Under the pieces are notes generated by a model that was given only the letters and a program-made list of their open reading frames with translations, did not search any database and was not told the DNA's origin. A DNA stretch of 64,000 bases from Chrysaora quinquecirrha (taxonomy: Eukaryota; Cnidaria; Scyphozoa; Semaeostomeae; Pelagiidae). Below, in pieces: positions 35,101 to 44,523 of the stretch (position 1 is its first letter; each line of letters starts with the position of its first letter). The DNA lies in NCBI GenBank assembly GCA_014526335.1, contig JACTAT010000122.1:649553-713552 (forward strand). The letters are read 5' to 3'. The position numbers and the translations under genes are program-made.

Positions 35101-36850
35101 TTGACCCTCCCTATGACCCCCCTGGGAGGGGGTGATAAAAATCAGCGGGGGCTCAATACTAAGCCCCTGGCCCTAAACAATCAAAGTCATCGAATATTGT
35201 TTTTCGAAAATTTGAAATTTTCTTCTCGAGAAATGTTTTAAATTTATTGCATGATGCTTTTGTTTGACGAGCAATGTTTTGTGGCGTGGCAAACCGGTAA
35301 ACATTTTAATTGACAAACAAATTTCAGATGTTTGATAAAACAACGTTCGATTAAACGAACGCCAGAGTATGATGGGGAAAAATAAACGGATGATAAAAAT
35401 AAAGAGGGGGGTTCTTAGATTTCACTTTTATGCTGTTTGTAACAGTTTACTGTACATATTCTTTCGTTAATGGCCTCATTATTGATAAACAGGGGTTCAG
35501 AATAAGCTCCTGGGGTCTCTATAAACTTCGGCCCCCTCATTATCTTAATCTGAGGAAATACTGGAGCTCGATTGTCAGTTGACAACTGGATTCTGAGCGC
35601 TGACACTACACTGGATTCAACCCGCTGGTATTTTGGAAGACCTAGCGGGCGGCTGTTGTCCGTCTTATACTTACAGCTACACTTTTAGTGCTGCGAAAAG
35701 TTGCCGTGGTTAGAGGGGTTGAAGAAATTTTAAATGGATAGAGACTCCATTGTCTGAAACGCCATTTCTGAGTCTAAGGGTGCATCTACAATCTTTAGAA
35801 AAATATTTGGAGCAAGACCCCTCTGAGCGCCAACACGTTTTTTTTTTATAAGGAACACCTTTATAAGGAACTCGAGGCTGAAATTTCCCAAAAATTAAGG
35901 AACTTTAAGGAACTGTCGAGGCTCGGATGAAAAACTAAGAAACTCTTTTTTCAGGAACAAGACAATTTGTACGAAAAAGGAACAGAAGTACAATATATTT
36001 CCCATCGTTCTTCCCCAAAAGGCTCCATTTATACTTATAGTTAGAATTGAATTTGCTGTAAAAGTTAGTATTTATACATATCCCACGACAAGGAACAGTA
36101 TAAGGAACTTTCAGCCTCATTTTGTTGAAAATTTAAGGAACTCCAGCCTCAACTCAGAACAAAGGTTCCTTATAAAAAAAAACGTGTATACTAGCAATTT
36201 TCTCATAACTCGAATGATACCTCGTTTTCCTTGAAATGTTTGTGGTAAAGCAAGACAAATTTGATCGTGAATTGAAACGACAATGTAACGTGGGAGAGGG
36301 ACGTCCCATAGATAATCGCAAAACTCCTGTTGTTCCAATAGATTTTCTCCAAGATTGTAGACATGAAAACTCCGACCAAAAACAAACGCTTCATAGCATC
36401 CCTGCTATCGTCCTCTATGACCTATGGTTTCCTTTTTGAAAAGCAACAATTTTTGGGATAATTAAGAGACGCGTGGTCGCCAGTATCCCTGTGTCGAAAT
36501 GTTACAATACACTTTTGATTCTAGATAATACTGAAATGGTTTTTTAAGATTTCTTCTGAAACAGTTCCTTCTTGGCTTTTAAAATTAAACATCATTATTG
36601 TAGGTTTCTTTGTCAGCAACGGTAACAATTGATAATACACTAAACACTAGGTGTGACTATGTCGCCATGAACAGTTAAATTTTGAGGTCATCACCGTCGA
36701 CGCTGTCGGCTTTTATCCATAAATGAACTTAAATTCTGTTACGCCACATTGCATAACACTGTAACTTTTGTTTCAGGATACAAGAAAATTCATCTGAGAG
36801 CAATGTTAGAAACGGCGATCAAAGGCATATGTGGCGACAGTTTGGGATGA
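26185..36850 (+). CDS. Stand-alone double [2Fe-2S] protein, xanthine dehydrogenase/aldehyde oxidase small-domain type, 177 aa
   Basis: Six coding exons: 26185-26299, 27230-27333, 28818-28879, 29786-29884, 31045-31124 and 36777-36850 (TGA). All have AG/GT borders and matching phases, and sum to 534 nt. The N-terminal ferredoxin-like domain has cluster ligands Cys44, Cys49, Cys52 and Cys74 (CREGGCGSC, then CLKPL); the helical domain has Cys114, Cys117, Cys150 and Cys152 (CGFCTPG and ICRCTGY). These are the eight cysteines that bind the two [2Fe-2S] clusters in molybdenum hydroxylases, where they pass electrons between molybdopterin and FAD. In animal XDH/AOX the protein continues for more than 1,100 residues with FAD and molybdenum domains; here a stop comes 25 codons after the last ligand, giving the size of bacterial separate small subunits (CoxS type). 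The partner, if any, is unknown. The start is supported by a splice acceptor 24 bases upstream. Alternative: a truncated XDH duplicate. Confidence 0.88.
26300..27229 (+). other. Intron 1 of the [2Fe-2S] gene
   Basis: Holds a G-run near 26431-26440 and otherwise ordinary AT-rich sequence. No separate gene is supported. Confidence 0.5.
27378..27600. repeat. Possible degraded CCCGGGGG-family TIR element
   Basis: The left end has CCCCTGGGGAGCTC, and the right part has GGCGGCACGTCCCCAGTACC and a CCCCCCCGGAATT end, reminiscent of the GGCGGCACGTCTAGT block of the elements at 17009 and 51647. No clear target duplication. Confidence 0.4.
28352..28725. mobile_element. Short TIR element, TACACGC-ATAAGGAA family, copy 4 (intron 3)
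   Basis: 374 bp with left end TACACGCATTTTTTTTATAA and right end, read inward, TACACGCATTTTTTTGTAAG. Internal TTAAGGAATTTTCAGTACT motifs recur. It sits in the intron between exons 2 and 3 of the [2Fe-2S] gene. Confidence 0.75.
29085..29245. repeat. AT-rich tract (ATATA-rich) in intron 3/4
   Basis: Nearly pure A/T sequence with repeated ATATAATATATTA-like runs. Confidence 0.6.
29540..29750. repeat. Dispersed repeat, copy 2 (partner near 1430-1630)
   Basis: Diverged copy of the segment at 1430-1630, ending just upstream of exon 4 of the [2Fe-2S] gene. No TIRs seen. Confidence 0.45.
30270..30870. repeat. Repeat family with CAAACATTGTTTG-type inverted motifs (intron 4)
   Basis: Two adjacent segments (about 30270-30610 and 30660-30860) are rich in motifs such as GATCAAACATTG, TTTGACAAGCAAA and AATGTTTGACCAACAATG. 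CCTGGCCAAACG and TTTGGTCAGGG-type ends face each other. A relative with the same motifs is at about 35165-35370 and a remnant at about 6890-7010. Probably TIR elements, with ends not resolved. Confidence 0.5.
31235..31655. mobile_element. TIR element rich in CGTAAAACCG motifs (intron 5)
   Basis: Ends near CATATGAGGGGATATTTGGG and, inward from the right, CATATGAGAAGGGGTGTTTG. Repeated CGTAAAACCG / AACCGTAAAACC motifs fill the interior. The flanking ATATG may be part of the target duplication. A relative at 34940-35135 has the same CGGTTTTACGGTT motif. Confidence 0.6.
31795..32320. repeat. Minisatellite array of GTGGAGGGATATCATCAGTAA-type units (intron 5)
   Basis: About 25 degenerate ~20-22-bp units, such as GGAGGGCTATCTTGCAGTAATG and GGATATCATCAGTAATGTGG, all in one orientation. 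Same unit family as the arrays at 3961, 8321, 19341 and 21720, but here about 500 bp long. Open frames inside are period artefacts. Confidence 0.8.
32395..32600. repeat. Short tandem repeat of ~60-bp units (intron 5)
   Basis: Three to four units share CTCCTCACTT, AGAGGCTTCCCATGGTCA and a C-rich end. They begin close after the minisatellite array. Confidence 0.6.
32601..33344. other. Intron 5 interior; nothing firm
   Basis: Includes an AATAATAATAAT microsatellite near 32765-32780 and a segment at about 32790-33200 with the look of an old retroelement piece (moderate GC, no frame). No assignment. Confidence 0.35.
33363..33740. mobile_element. TIR-like element with ATGTAGGGG ends (intron 5)
   Basis: The left end ATGTAGGGGTCTGCAGATT and the right end, read inward, ATGTAGGGGGGTACCGAGATC are imperfect inverts. 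The interior carries inverted TCGTGGATT and GGATCCGG-like motifs. A G-run of about 13 bases lies just left. Target duplication not resolved. Confidence 0.5.
33789..34081. mobile_element. 293-bp TIR element with 8-bp duplication TTTTGTGT (intron 5)
   Basis: Ends GGCCCCCCGAT and, inward from the right, GGGGCCCCCCGATG. Perfect flanking duplications TTTTGTGT lie at 33781-33788 and 34082-34089. The interior is dominated by GGCGTTATTGCGTGA-like and GCGTGAA motifs. Confidence 0.85.
34207..34706. other. Assembly gap (500 N)
   Basis: Exactly 500 N within intron 5 of the [2Fe-2S] gene; true size unknown. Confidence 0.98.
34940..35135. repeat. CGGTTTTACGGTT-motif repeat (intron 5)
   Basis: At least seven spaced copies of CGGTTTTACGG or close variants in about 200 bp. 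Related to the motif set in 31235-31655 but inverted. Confidence 0.6.
35150..35372. repeat. Relative of the CAAACATTG repeat family
   Basis: Contains TTTGACGAGCAATGTTTTG, TTGACAAACAAATTTCAGATG and GTTTGATAAAACAACG, as in 30270-30870. Confidence 0.45.
35832..36188. mobile_element. Short TIR element, TACACGC-ATAAGGAA family, copy 5 (intron 5)
   Basis: About 357 bp with ends (A)ACACGTTTTTTTTTTATAAG and, inward from the right, TACACGTTTTTTTTTATAAG. Internal TTAAGGAACTTTAAGGAACT and inverse motifs. Confidence 0.75.
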
Positions 36851-36890
36851 TACAGCAAATAGGTCAATTCTCGTGTGGAAACACGTGTGA

Positions 36891-37155
36891 GTTATAGACA
36901 GTGGTTATAGATAATATTCTCTTAAAGCCTTATGTCCACGAAATTCTACGCGTAACGGTCTCGTTGCTACGCATGCGCAACAGTGCATGTTTCGCAAGTG
37001 TACTTTTTGTCCCGAAAATTCGCAAAGGATTTCGCCTAGTGGAGATGGAGAGATGAAGATCCGGTCTAACCTAACTCAACCTCGTCACCAGTCTGAGGAT
37101 GAATGGAACCCTGCAAAAGATTTCGCTATCCATACTCGACTCTGGTATTGCCGGT
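36891..37155. repeat. Dispersed repeat starting GTTATAGACAGTGG, copy 1
   Basis: Strongly matches 50653-50905 in the same orientation: ATAATATTCTCTTAAAGC, GCATGTTTCGCAAGTGTAC and GGAGATGAAGATCCGG-type blocks in the same order. In both copies it runs into the CAACTCGCCCC element, so the two parts may form one larger unit. Here a 152-bp TIR element separates them. Confidence 0.75.
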
Positions 37156-37307
37156 TACTCTTAGGTGCCAAATAAACGGGGGGTCCAAATAAACGGGGGA
37201 TGGGAAATTTTTCGGAAATTCAATAAACGGGGGCTAATAAGGTCCGGGGGTGGGGGAAAAACTTCAAAATTAATAAACGGGGGGCGTTTATTTGGTACCT
37301 AAGAGTA
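37156..37307. mobile_element. 152-bp TIR element with TACTCTTAGGTGCC ends, copy 2
   Basis: Ends TACTCTTAGGTGCCAAATAA and, inward from the right, TACTCTTAGGTACCAAATAA. The interior is mostly AATAAACGGGGG repeats. It interrupts a repeat that is nearly continuous at the 50653 copy. Confidence 0.75.
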
Positions 37308-37310
37308 CTA

Positions 37311-37620
37311 GTCAACTCGCCCCACTACCAACTCGCCCCATTTCCAACTCGCCCCACTTATAGGTCAACTCGTTTCATTTCAAAGTCAACTAGAACTGTT
37401 TAAAGTTTGTGGCTAAACCCCCATTCATTACACTAATAGATTCCCTCAGTTATATCGTTTTCTATTATTTACCCGTATCTAATGGTGGGGTGAGTTGACT
37501 AAACAGATGGGGCGAGTTGGATGGACGAACACGCTGGGCGACATGACTTGAAAGAGATCCGATCTGACCATGTTATGTTAAGGCAGGACCGCGGGACGAG
37601 TTGGTAGTGGGCGAGTTGAC
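37311..37620. mobile_element. TIR element with GTCAACTCGCCCC ends, copy 1
   Basis: 310 bp. The left end GTCAACTCGCCCCACTACC and the right end, read inward, GTCAACTCGCCCACTACC are inverted, with tandem CAACTCGCCCC units behind the left end. Relatives are at 38392-39056 and 50920-51080. Confidence 0.75.
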
Positions 37621-38391
37621 CTGTTTCAGTATTGGCTCACTCTATTCGAAACTGATTGAATGCCAAGAGATAGAGCACAGACGTGTTTTAGTGACGGCAC
37701 AATTTCGTCCCTTCACCTAACTTAGATACAGGCCTGATGCTGATTCTTCATCATGCCTTTACCTTTAAGAAGTCCACTTTACAAAAGTCAAAGCGGCAAG
37801 GTGTTCACCAGGAAAACTCTAGGTGTAGGTGTCCCGTCCCGCGTTGTCGTAAGAGCCCCTGGTTAGAATGAGTGGTTAAATTTCTCATCGAGCCTCGGTG
37901 CTAATAGGAGGCGAGGAAGAATCTAGTTCTGAGAATCGAGACTTCCTGCTTTCTTTCTTGCCTTTATTTGCTCCTTGCTGCTTGCTCCATTTGCTGTCAC
38001 CTCACCCACCGATCAAAGAAAAATATTATCTCCAAAACTCAAGTAAGTCCTCAATTTATGACATGATAATCTTAGCCATCTTTGGCGACTGTGATTATTT
38101 TTGAGACTTGAGATTTTACCGTTTGTTTCATCATTCATTGTCATTCGGAATCTTCGGACAGAAAGGCGTCGAGGAAGGCTTGGGACAGGATAGCACACGC
38201 AGCAAATCACTAAAAATCCCCAGCCAAAAAACAATGCTTCTCAAATGAAAAAATCATTTAGTTCTAAGTAAGCTAACTTTCTTCAGCCTTGTTATTGTTA
38301 CAGTTATTGTTAATTCAAAATGACCAAATTTCGCATAAAATTCACCCTCTCTTCATGTCAGCCACCCCTTCCCCTGTTGTGATTGTTTCTA
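37621..38391. other. Intergenic; nothing recognised
   Basis: No supported gene or repeat boundary. Confidence 0.4.
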
Positions 38392-39056
38392 GTCAACTCA
38401 ACTTGCCCCACTACCTGACTACCAACTAGACTAGCCCCATTTCCAATTTGCCCCACTTTTAGGTCAACTCACCCTACCTTTAAAGTCGTTAGTCCACCAT
38501 CCCCATCTCAAAAGTCAACTCGCCCCAAGATATCATTTATTTAATGGAGGATTGAGTCCCAGGGGGGTACTCATTAACTTTCAATACGGGGGGTTCATGC
38601 CAATATTTGGGGTCCGAAATCTTCAGCTTGTGCAATATTTGGGGTCTGTGAATTATAACATGGACAAAAAGTCAATATTTGGGGTCCACGAATCTGAAGG
38701 AAGAATCTTGCGATTTGGTGCGATTCATTACAATGACCCATCCAACTGCCAAGAGCTTATAAATTGTTAATTGTCATGAAACTGATGGCTAAACTCGGGA
38801 AAACATTTTAGGTGTCCAAAAATGGATAGCAATATTTTGGGTCTCAAAAACATTAAACTCAATATTTGGGGGTCTGCAAGGAAATAGTGGCATGGACCCC
38901 CCCCCCCCATATTGAAAGTTTATGAGTACCCCCCTGGGGATTGAGTTGTCTTAACAAATGGGGCAAGTTGGATGAACAAATTGGGGACATGAGTTTTAGT
39001 AAGAGTTCCCACTTGACCATGTTAAGGCAGGGCCAGTTGGTAGGGGGTGAGTTGAC
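38392..39056. mobile_element. TIR element with GTCAACTC ends, copy 2, interrupted by a nested element
   Basis: Starts GTCAACTCAACTTGCCCC and ends, read inward, GTCAACTCACCCCCTACC. It holds CAACTCGCCCC-type units and is split by the element 38558-38938. Confidence 0.7.
38558..38938. mobile_element. Nested TIR element with 8-bp duplication GATTGAGT
   Basis: 381 bp. Inverted ends CCCAGGGGGGTACTCATTAA and CCCAGGGGGGTACTCATAAA continue for about 36 bp. Perfect duplications GATTGAGT lie at 38550-38557 and 38939-38946. AATATTTGGGGTC-type motifs repeat through the interior. Confidence 0.88.
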
Positions 39057-39286
39057 CTGTTACCGCTGTTATCCCTTTGGTAGTCACCAAAAGTAATGAA
39101 GAGTTTAAAGAATAGCTAGTACCTTCAAAAAATTTGGACATTATTCATTCTTGTGTTCATGTATTGTTTTCATTTATGTGAAGGGTGCTGCTTAATGGAG
39201 GGAATGTTAAAAACAGGGAGCTCGTAATAGAGAATACAGTATGGTACTAGAATGCTCACTCAAAATTTCCAATTCTAGAGCTGAAA

Positions 39287-40246
39287 ATGGACAACACAGC
39301 CGCTGGTCAAGGAAATCAGAATTGGCAAGAATCTAAATCAACAGTGAAAGACAGAATTTCGCATCTATACAAGAATGAATTCATGAGTGATTTCACATTT
39401 GTGTCTTGTGGGGCAAGATTTCCAGTGCACAAGTTAATTCTTGCCTCAACCAGCTCAGTGTTTCATGCAATGTTTTGTGGTCCACTGGCTGAGCAAACTG
39501 AAGAGCTTGATCTCTCTGGATATGGAAACAAAAATTGTATTGCTGAGTTTCTTAAGTTCATTTACACTGATGAAATATCACTGAAATGGGAAGTTGTTTT
39601 CAAGATTCTCAACCTTGCTGAATGCTATATGATTTCTTCACTGAAGGAGAAATGCACTGATTTTATTGAAAATGAAATGGCACTAAACAATGTATTGGTG
39701 GCTCTAAGTCAGGGCCTACTGTTTGAGAACACTGCAGTTGTTAAGAAAAGTTTGGAGATGATATCACAAAATACTTCTGATGTCCTTAAACTGCATGCTT
39801 TTAAGACCTTAGATTTAAGATCATTAAAAGAAATATTGAAACAAGACCAGCTAAATATTAAAGAGATTGATTTATTTCTGGCTGTTGATAAATGGTGCGA
39901 GAATCAATTGGCTAAAGAAGGAAAGGAAGCTACTTTGACCACAAAAAGAGAAATATTAGGTGATGCTGTTTATCTTATTCGATTTCCAACAATGGAATTG
40001 AAAGATTTTGGAAAACATTGTGTGAAATCTCAGATATTAACAAATGAAGAAGTCAATGATCTTGTCCACTACCTCAGTCTTGATTTGAACGACCGCCAAC
40101 AGAAGGATTCAAGCACACTTTCATATTTCATAGCATCAAATCGCAAGAAAATTGCTGACAATGTAACAAATTGTCAACATTATTTTTCGTACAGGGAAAG
40201 CTTTAAAGCAAGGAGTATTTACAACTCCGCATATTTTCCTGTATGA
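39287..40246 (+). CDS. BTB-BACK domain protein, 319 aa
   Basis: Single coding exon. The BTB/POZ fold occupies about residues 20-125, with the diagnostic stretch FPVHKLILASTSSVFHAMF and the YTDEI turn; a BACK domain follows (about 130-240, including EIDLFLAVDKWCENQ). By family, BTB-BACK proteins are mostly substrate adaptors for Cullin-3 ubiquitin ligases and dimerise through BTB; the pattern is closest to the BTBD type (BTBD3/6-like) rather than Kelch, because no Kelch repeats follow. The expected C-terminal PHR domain is absent, and the last ~80 residues show no known fold. The start fits a good context (AAAATGG), with a possible splice acceptor (TTCTAG) at 39278, so a 5' UTR intron is likely. 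A polyadenylation signal AATAAA lies at 40469-40474. Function in this animal is unknown. Confidence 0.92.
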   Translation: MDNTAAGQGNQNWQESKSTVKDRISHLYKNEFMSDFTFVSCGARFPVHKLILASTSSVFHAMFCGPLAEQTEELDLSGYGNKNCIAEFLKFIYTDEISLKWEVVFKILNLAECYMISSLKEKCTDFIENEMALNNVLVALSQGLLFENTAVVKKSLEMISQNTSDVLKLHAFKTLDLRSLKEILKQDQLNIKEIDLFLAVDKWCENQLAKEGKEATLTTKREILGDAVYLIRFPTMELKDFGKHCVKSQILTNEEVNDLVHYLSLDLNDRQQKDSSTLSYFIASNRKKIADNVTNCQHYFSYRESFKARSIYNSAYFPV

Positions 40247-40468
40247 AGTTTTGTTAGTCCTGAAGCGTTGTTCTCTCATACAAAACAACAACAAATTTTG
40301 TAAATCTGCAAAGCTGTTGTTACCAATGTATTGGAGAGTCCCTTGCAAATCACATCAGCACTGCTGAAAGGCTACCTCTTTTAATTAACATTTTTGAAAT
40401 GAAATTAGCTTTGTAAGACAAAGATATGACTTTCAAGAGAATTAACAAGCCATCATGTATAATTTGGC

Positions 40469-40474
40469 AATAAA
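40469..40474 (+). terminator. Polyadenylation signal of the BTB-BACK gene
   Basis: AATAAA 223 bases after the stop codon, before the T-rich stretch. It is the only consensus signal seen close to this 3' end. Confidence 0.55.
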
Positions 40475-40694
40475 TTTATTTGTCAAAACATTTGTAAAAT
40501 TAATGTAAAATTAAGTACCTTAGAGGTTGCATATGGTAGGCCTATTGTATATATGTATATCAAATGGATAGCTTGAATATTTTAATAAGAAATCAATATC
40601 ACGCCCATTCTTCATTAGGTGGGTAGATCCACAATTTTTCATTTTATGCAAACCAAAAGCACCTAAGCATATTCAAATTGGCTATCTTTAAAAC

Positions 40695-40802
40695 ACGGAA
40701 TACGGAATGACGGAATGACGGAATACGGAATGACGGAATACGGAATGACGGAATGGCGGAATACGGAATGCCGGAATACGGAATGACGGAATGACGGAAT
40801 GA
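40695..40802. repeat. Subterminal CGGAATACGGAATGA minisatellite, left outer arm
   Basis: Alternating CGGAATA and CGGAATGA units directly behind the left terminus. The inverse array lies at 48254-48421. Confidence 0.85.
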
Positions 40803-42129
40803 TGAAAAGGTGTTAAGTAATAACAATAATAACAATAATAATAATAATAAATGCTAAACTTCTTACTTACAGTTGGCAAAGAAACCACTAATAGCTCTTA
40901 CTCTCAAGAGAGTGGGCTAATAAAAACCAACTTATATACATATCCTAATACAGCAAAACCATAATATTTACAATGAACATCATAATTGACAATTGAATAC
41001 AAATGAAATATATATGCACAACCATTGAAAATTTTTATTGAGTTCTATTGTTAAAATGATCACTTTATTTCATATTACTTTGATTTCACGTAATTTAGAG
41101 CGTTTTTAGTTCGTTTTGAAGGTCGAATTGTAAAGTAAACTCTGTTTAAAACATTTCATAGGTATAAACTGGAGATTCTATTGTATTTTCTATTAACATT
41201 TCTCTTGTCTTTTTCTATTTCTGTAACGTTCTGATACTATTATTGTCATTACTGGTTGTTGACATGTTGATTAAAACTACATTTACGTTAGCGCGAGCTA
41301 GGAATGCTACACAATGAAGTGAGCATGGTTTTGCTTGGTTTCCAAAGTTTTTGAAATAGATAAAAACAAGGTATGAATAGCTCAATTAGATTAAATATCA
41401 CAAATTGCACAAGACTTCTGTAAGCTTTGAAATGAAAAAGAATTTTTCGCTATATCAATTAGTGAATGCAATTTCACCATTTTATAGATGGCTATCTTTA
41501 AAACCCGGAACGAGGAATCGGAATCGGAACCGGAATCGGAATCGGAATGACTATGTTAAAAACCCGGAACGAGGAATCGGAATCGGGACGGCAATCGGAA
41601 TCGTCATCGATAAATGTAATTAATTTATTACGTTGATTTGTAGGCTTTCTGAAAGATCTTAAGTAGGGACAAATGACAAAGTTGAACCAGAAAATAGATT
41701 GCCCAGATGTTTGTGTAATAGAAATTGATTATTTTCATCACAGATTTTTAAAAAAATATCCGAAAGCAAAGCATGTCTTCCCTCCTCAATCGACTCAACT
41801 CAATTTTAATTAGGAGCTTTTGATTTCTGATAAACGAAGGTAACAGAAATCAACGAAAGAAAACAGCATTGGCAATAGGAATTCAGAAAAAAGATGCAAA
41901 ACGTCCAGAAATGTATTAGAAACAAAACTTCCACAAAAAAATATTTTTTTTGAATAACTTTCCTAAGCAATATAGACAACAAAACAGTTGAGAATATCTA
42001 ACTAGATAATATAGACAGCAAAACAAGCTTTTAGTATTGAGAGTAATAAAAAAATGATATATGCATTGATTGTTAATTTCAAGATTGAAATGGCAACCAG
42101 CCAAATTCACGACTGAGCGCATCAAGATG

Positions 42130-42300
42130 CTCTCTGCAAAAGAGGGGAAGTTATTCTTTAGCTACCTTCAGATCGTTGACGGAGAAGTTTCCATATCGTG
42201 CAAGTATACATGCAAGTTTCATGTGAAAGTGCAAATTTTGTGGATAATCCGTGCAGGTTTTTTGTCCTGTTACCCTGTCTCTGTACTCTGTCTCTTGGCC
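42130..42300 (-). pseudogene. Mirror-image fragment of the Cys/His-rich relic frame
   Basis: Minus-strand copy of the C-terminal half of the frame at 45371-45790, starting at EYRDRVTGQ and ending at NDLKVAKE, after which the frame is lost. The upstream codons are unrelated sequence, marking the point where arm homology breaks (about 42296). Confidence 0.6.
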
Positions 42301-42685
42301 AATACTGCCAAGAAACTTCACATTCTCCAAAGAAAATTCTGGAAGATTGTACGTAGGTCTGTGTTTAGGCTTCGGGAGAGAATTTCCAGCATACATCGCC
42401 TTTCTCGACAGGGCACTGAGTGAGGGGCGAACAACATCTGCTCAGTTTTCCCAATGCACTCTTTGTTTAAAGTTATGGGCGGGCAAAAGGCAGATTACAA
42501 TCTTAATAATTATATCATCTTGTTTCTTTCTTTGTTTGCTCATTGACATTAATTGCATTCTTGACTGAGCATGCATCTGGAGAGGTTATGTAACATTATT
42601 TCATATTGCTCATCTTCAGAACATTTTAACCGTTTCCTAATTGAAATTTCTAATGACTTGACATTTGGGCTTCAGAAACGAGGGC

Positions 42686-42775
42686 TATCTCTAAAAAGGG
42701 GAACGGGGAATGGGGGAACGGGGAACGGGGGAACTGGGGAATCTCTAAAAAGGGGAACAAGAAAATGGCACATCC
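42686..42775. repeat. Third terminal-motif copy: GGCTATCTCTAAAAAGGGG plus GGGGAACGGGG minisatellite
   Basis: A lone inward-facing terminus of the same design as the outer and middle ends, with the motif GGCTATCTCTAAAAA followed by GGGGAACGGGGAATGGGGG units. No partner end was found on the right side, so it may be the left end of an inner element whose right end was lost. Confidence 0.6.
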
Positions 42776-43125
42776 TACCAACAAATCGTTTACGCCATTC
42801 AAAAGAGCTTTATTGAAAACACGAAAAATATGTAACTTTGAAACTTTTTCTCTGCTTTGCTTAGAAATAACACGGCTTCAAAACCAATTTTCTCAAAATC
42901 TCTAAAAGGGGGAACATAAAGGCCGCATATGATAGGAAAAATCTTAACCCACCAGAGGTTAGGGCTTCTGTTCATTAGCTAATATCTGTTGTAAAAGTGT
43001 AGGTAAAATCTAAGAATAGCGATAAAACACGAAATATAAAAATCTCTAAAAGGGGGAATCACTTTTCCAAAATCTCGAAAAAGGGGAACACTTTTTCAAA
43101 ATCTCTAAAAGGGGGAACGTAAAAA
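42740..43125. repeat. Spaced AATCTCTAAAAGGGGGAA motifs, left inner arm
   Basis: Five spaced copies of AATCTCTAAAAGGGGGAA or a close variant (about 42740, 42895, 43038, 43070 and 43105). Inverse copies lie in the right inner arm (about 44905, 44935, 44965 and 45105). They resemble the terminal motif and may be transposase-binding sites (inference). Confidence 0.6.
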
Positions 43126-43609
43126 CTACGCAACGTAGAGCACTGAAAAATGTATCATTTGAGAGCTTTTTGGCAGCACGTTTCAAATATTTCAAAAAGT
43201 GTTGAATTTACAGTAAACTAAGTGGAATAAATCGCTTATAAAACCGATGAAATAAACATTCCGTGTTATCAATGAGATATAATGAAAAATACTTCTGACA
43301 TTCACAGCTAATGGAAACCAATTAGCGTATTAAGACCTGTCTTCGCTACAGACAAGCATCAAATGACAGTAATTTTGTATTATGTCTGGGCATGGATGAA
43401 CTCTTTCAGCACTGTGGAATTTAGGGATGTTTTCGATAATTGAACGTTTCAGTTGCTCCTCGGGATCACTTTTACTCCTGCGTGAAGAACAGACACTCTA
43501 ATCTATGTGAAAATATCTCTTATATATTTTGAAATATTGTCCCAAGTTTTATCTTGTGTTTTTGTCGTTAGTATTATGTTGAAATATCCCTTTGCTGTAA
43601 CGTAACAGG

Positions 43610-43892
43610 CCCGGGGAGGGTACTTGACCCTGAAATGTACAGGGATGTGCCCCCGAGGTTTCACAAACCAACCCACCTTTAAGGTATCGTTTTACACATT
43701 CAGTTACCCAGTTTTATGATTGTAGTGTAGATTCGTGTACCAAAATGTTAAGGAAATTTGATTCTTACCCTTTTAAGGTATTTTAGGCATAAATCGGACC
43801 CAGATGTGAGGAATTTTTTGAAGGAAAAACTTACCCATACGAGGGGTACATACCTGTCATTATCCTTATTTGAGGAGTACCTCCTCCCGGGG
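43610..43892. mobile_element. TIR element (CCCGGGG-AGGGTACTT ends) with 8-bp duplication
   Basis: 283 bp inside the centre of the middle element. The left end CCCGGGGAGGGTACTTG and the right end, read inward, CCCGGGAGGAGGTACTC are inverted. Flanks GTAACAGG and GTAACGGG match in 7 of 8 bases. Confidence 0.7.
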
Positions 43893-44028
43893 GTAACGGG
43901 TAATCTGTCCGTTCTTTGGTTTGTTGTTTTTTTAATTTAATTGTTTTAATCTTAAAACTCTTATTAGTTATTTGCCACTTTTGTGACGCAGAAGATATTT
44001 TCACATAGAGAAGAGTGCCTGTTCTCAA

Positions 44029-44523
44029 GGACGCCTGCAGTGGGGGTGGGGGCAAGGGGGCAACCGCCCCTCCTGCCTTTATCCAAGGGGGGCAAGATGT
44101 GCCCTCAGCGACAACAATTATTTTTAAAATAGCTTTAAAGTTGTCTGATAAATATTGTGGAATGGTAGAATAGAAGAAAGGCAAGAAAGGACCATAATAT
44201 AGTGATTTCATTATTGGTTTCTGGGTCAAGGGAAAATCGATGTGAAATTGTTCGTAATTTTTCAAACTTAATGAACAGAGAAAATTATTTTTCGAAAACC
44301 AATAGCAACATTTTATTACAAAACTTTATGACTTTGAATGTACCAATTCTTCAAAAAAATAAGGATTGCTCCTGGAAAATAGAGTTAACAATAAACAGTT
44401 TTATTGTCAATGAAAACATTTAAAGGGCGTTCCCACGTTTTCCAGGCTTCTGAAAGGCGTGGACACTTGAAATTTCACTTCAAACCTTTGCCCCCCCCTT
44501 GCCCTCCATACGTGCAGGGGTCC
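44029..44523. mobile_element. Non-coding TIR element (GGACGCCTGC ends), copy 2
   Basis: About 495 bp, nearly identical in its interior to 10974-11512 but lacking a block near the right end. Flanks TGCCTGTTCT and TGCCTGTTTT suggest a 9-10-bp duplication. It sits at the junction between the spacer and the right inner arm of the palindrome. Confidence 0.75.

Noticed and set aside
36851..39286. Possible FAD or molybdenum domain exons downstream of the [2Fe-2S] gene
   Set aside because: The interval is filled with identifiable repeats and no frame shows FAD-binding or molybdopterin motifs.
40644..40888. Repetitive peptide frames (FRIPSFRHSVF type), also at 48167-48465
   Set aside because: They are translations of the CGGAAT-type minisatellite at the two ends of the palindrome.
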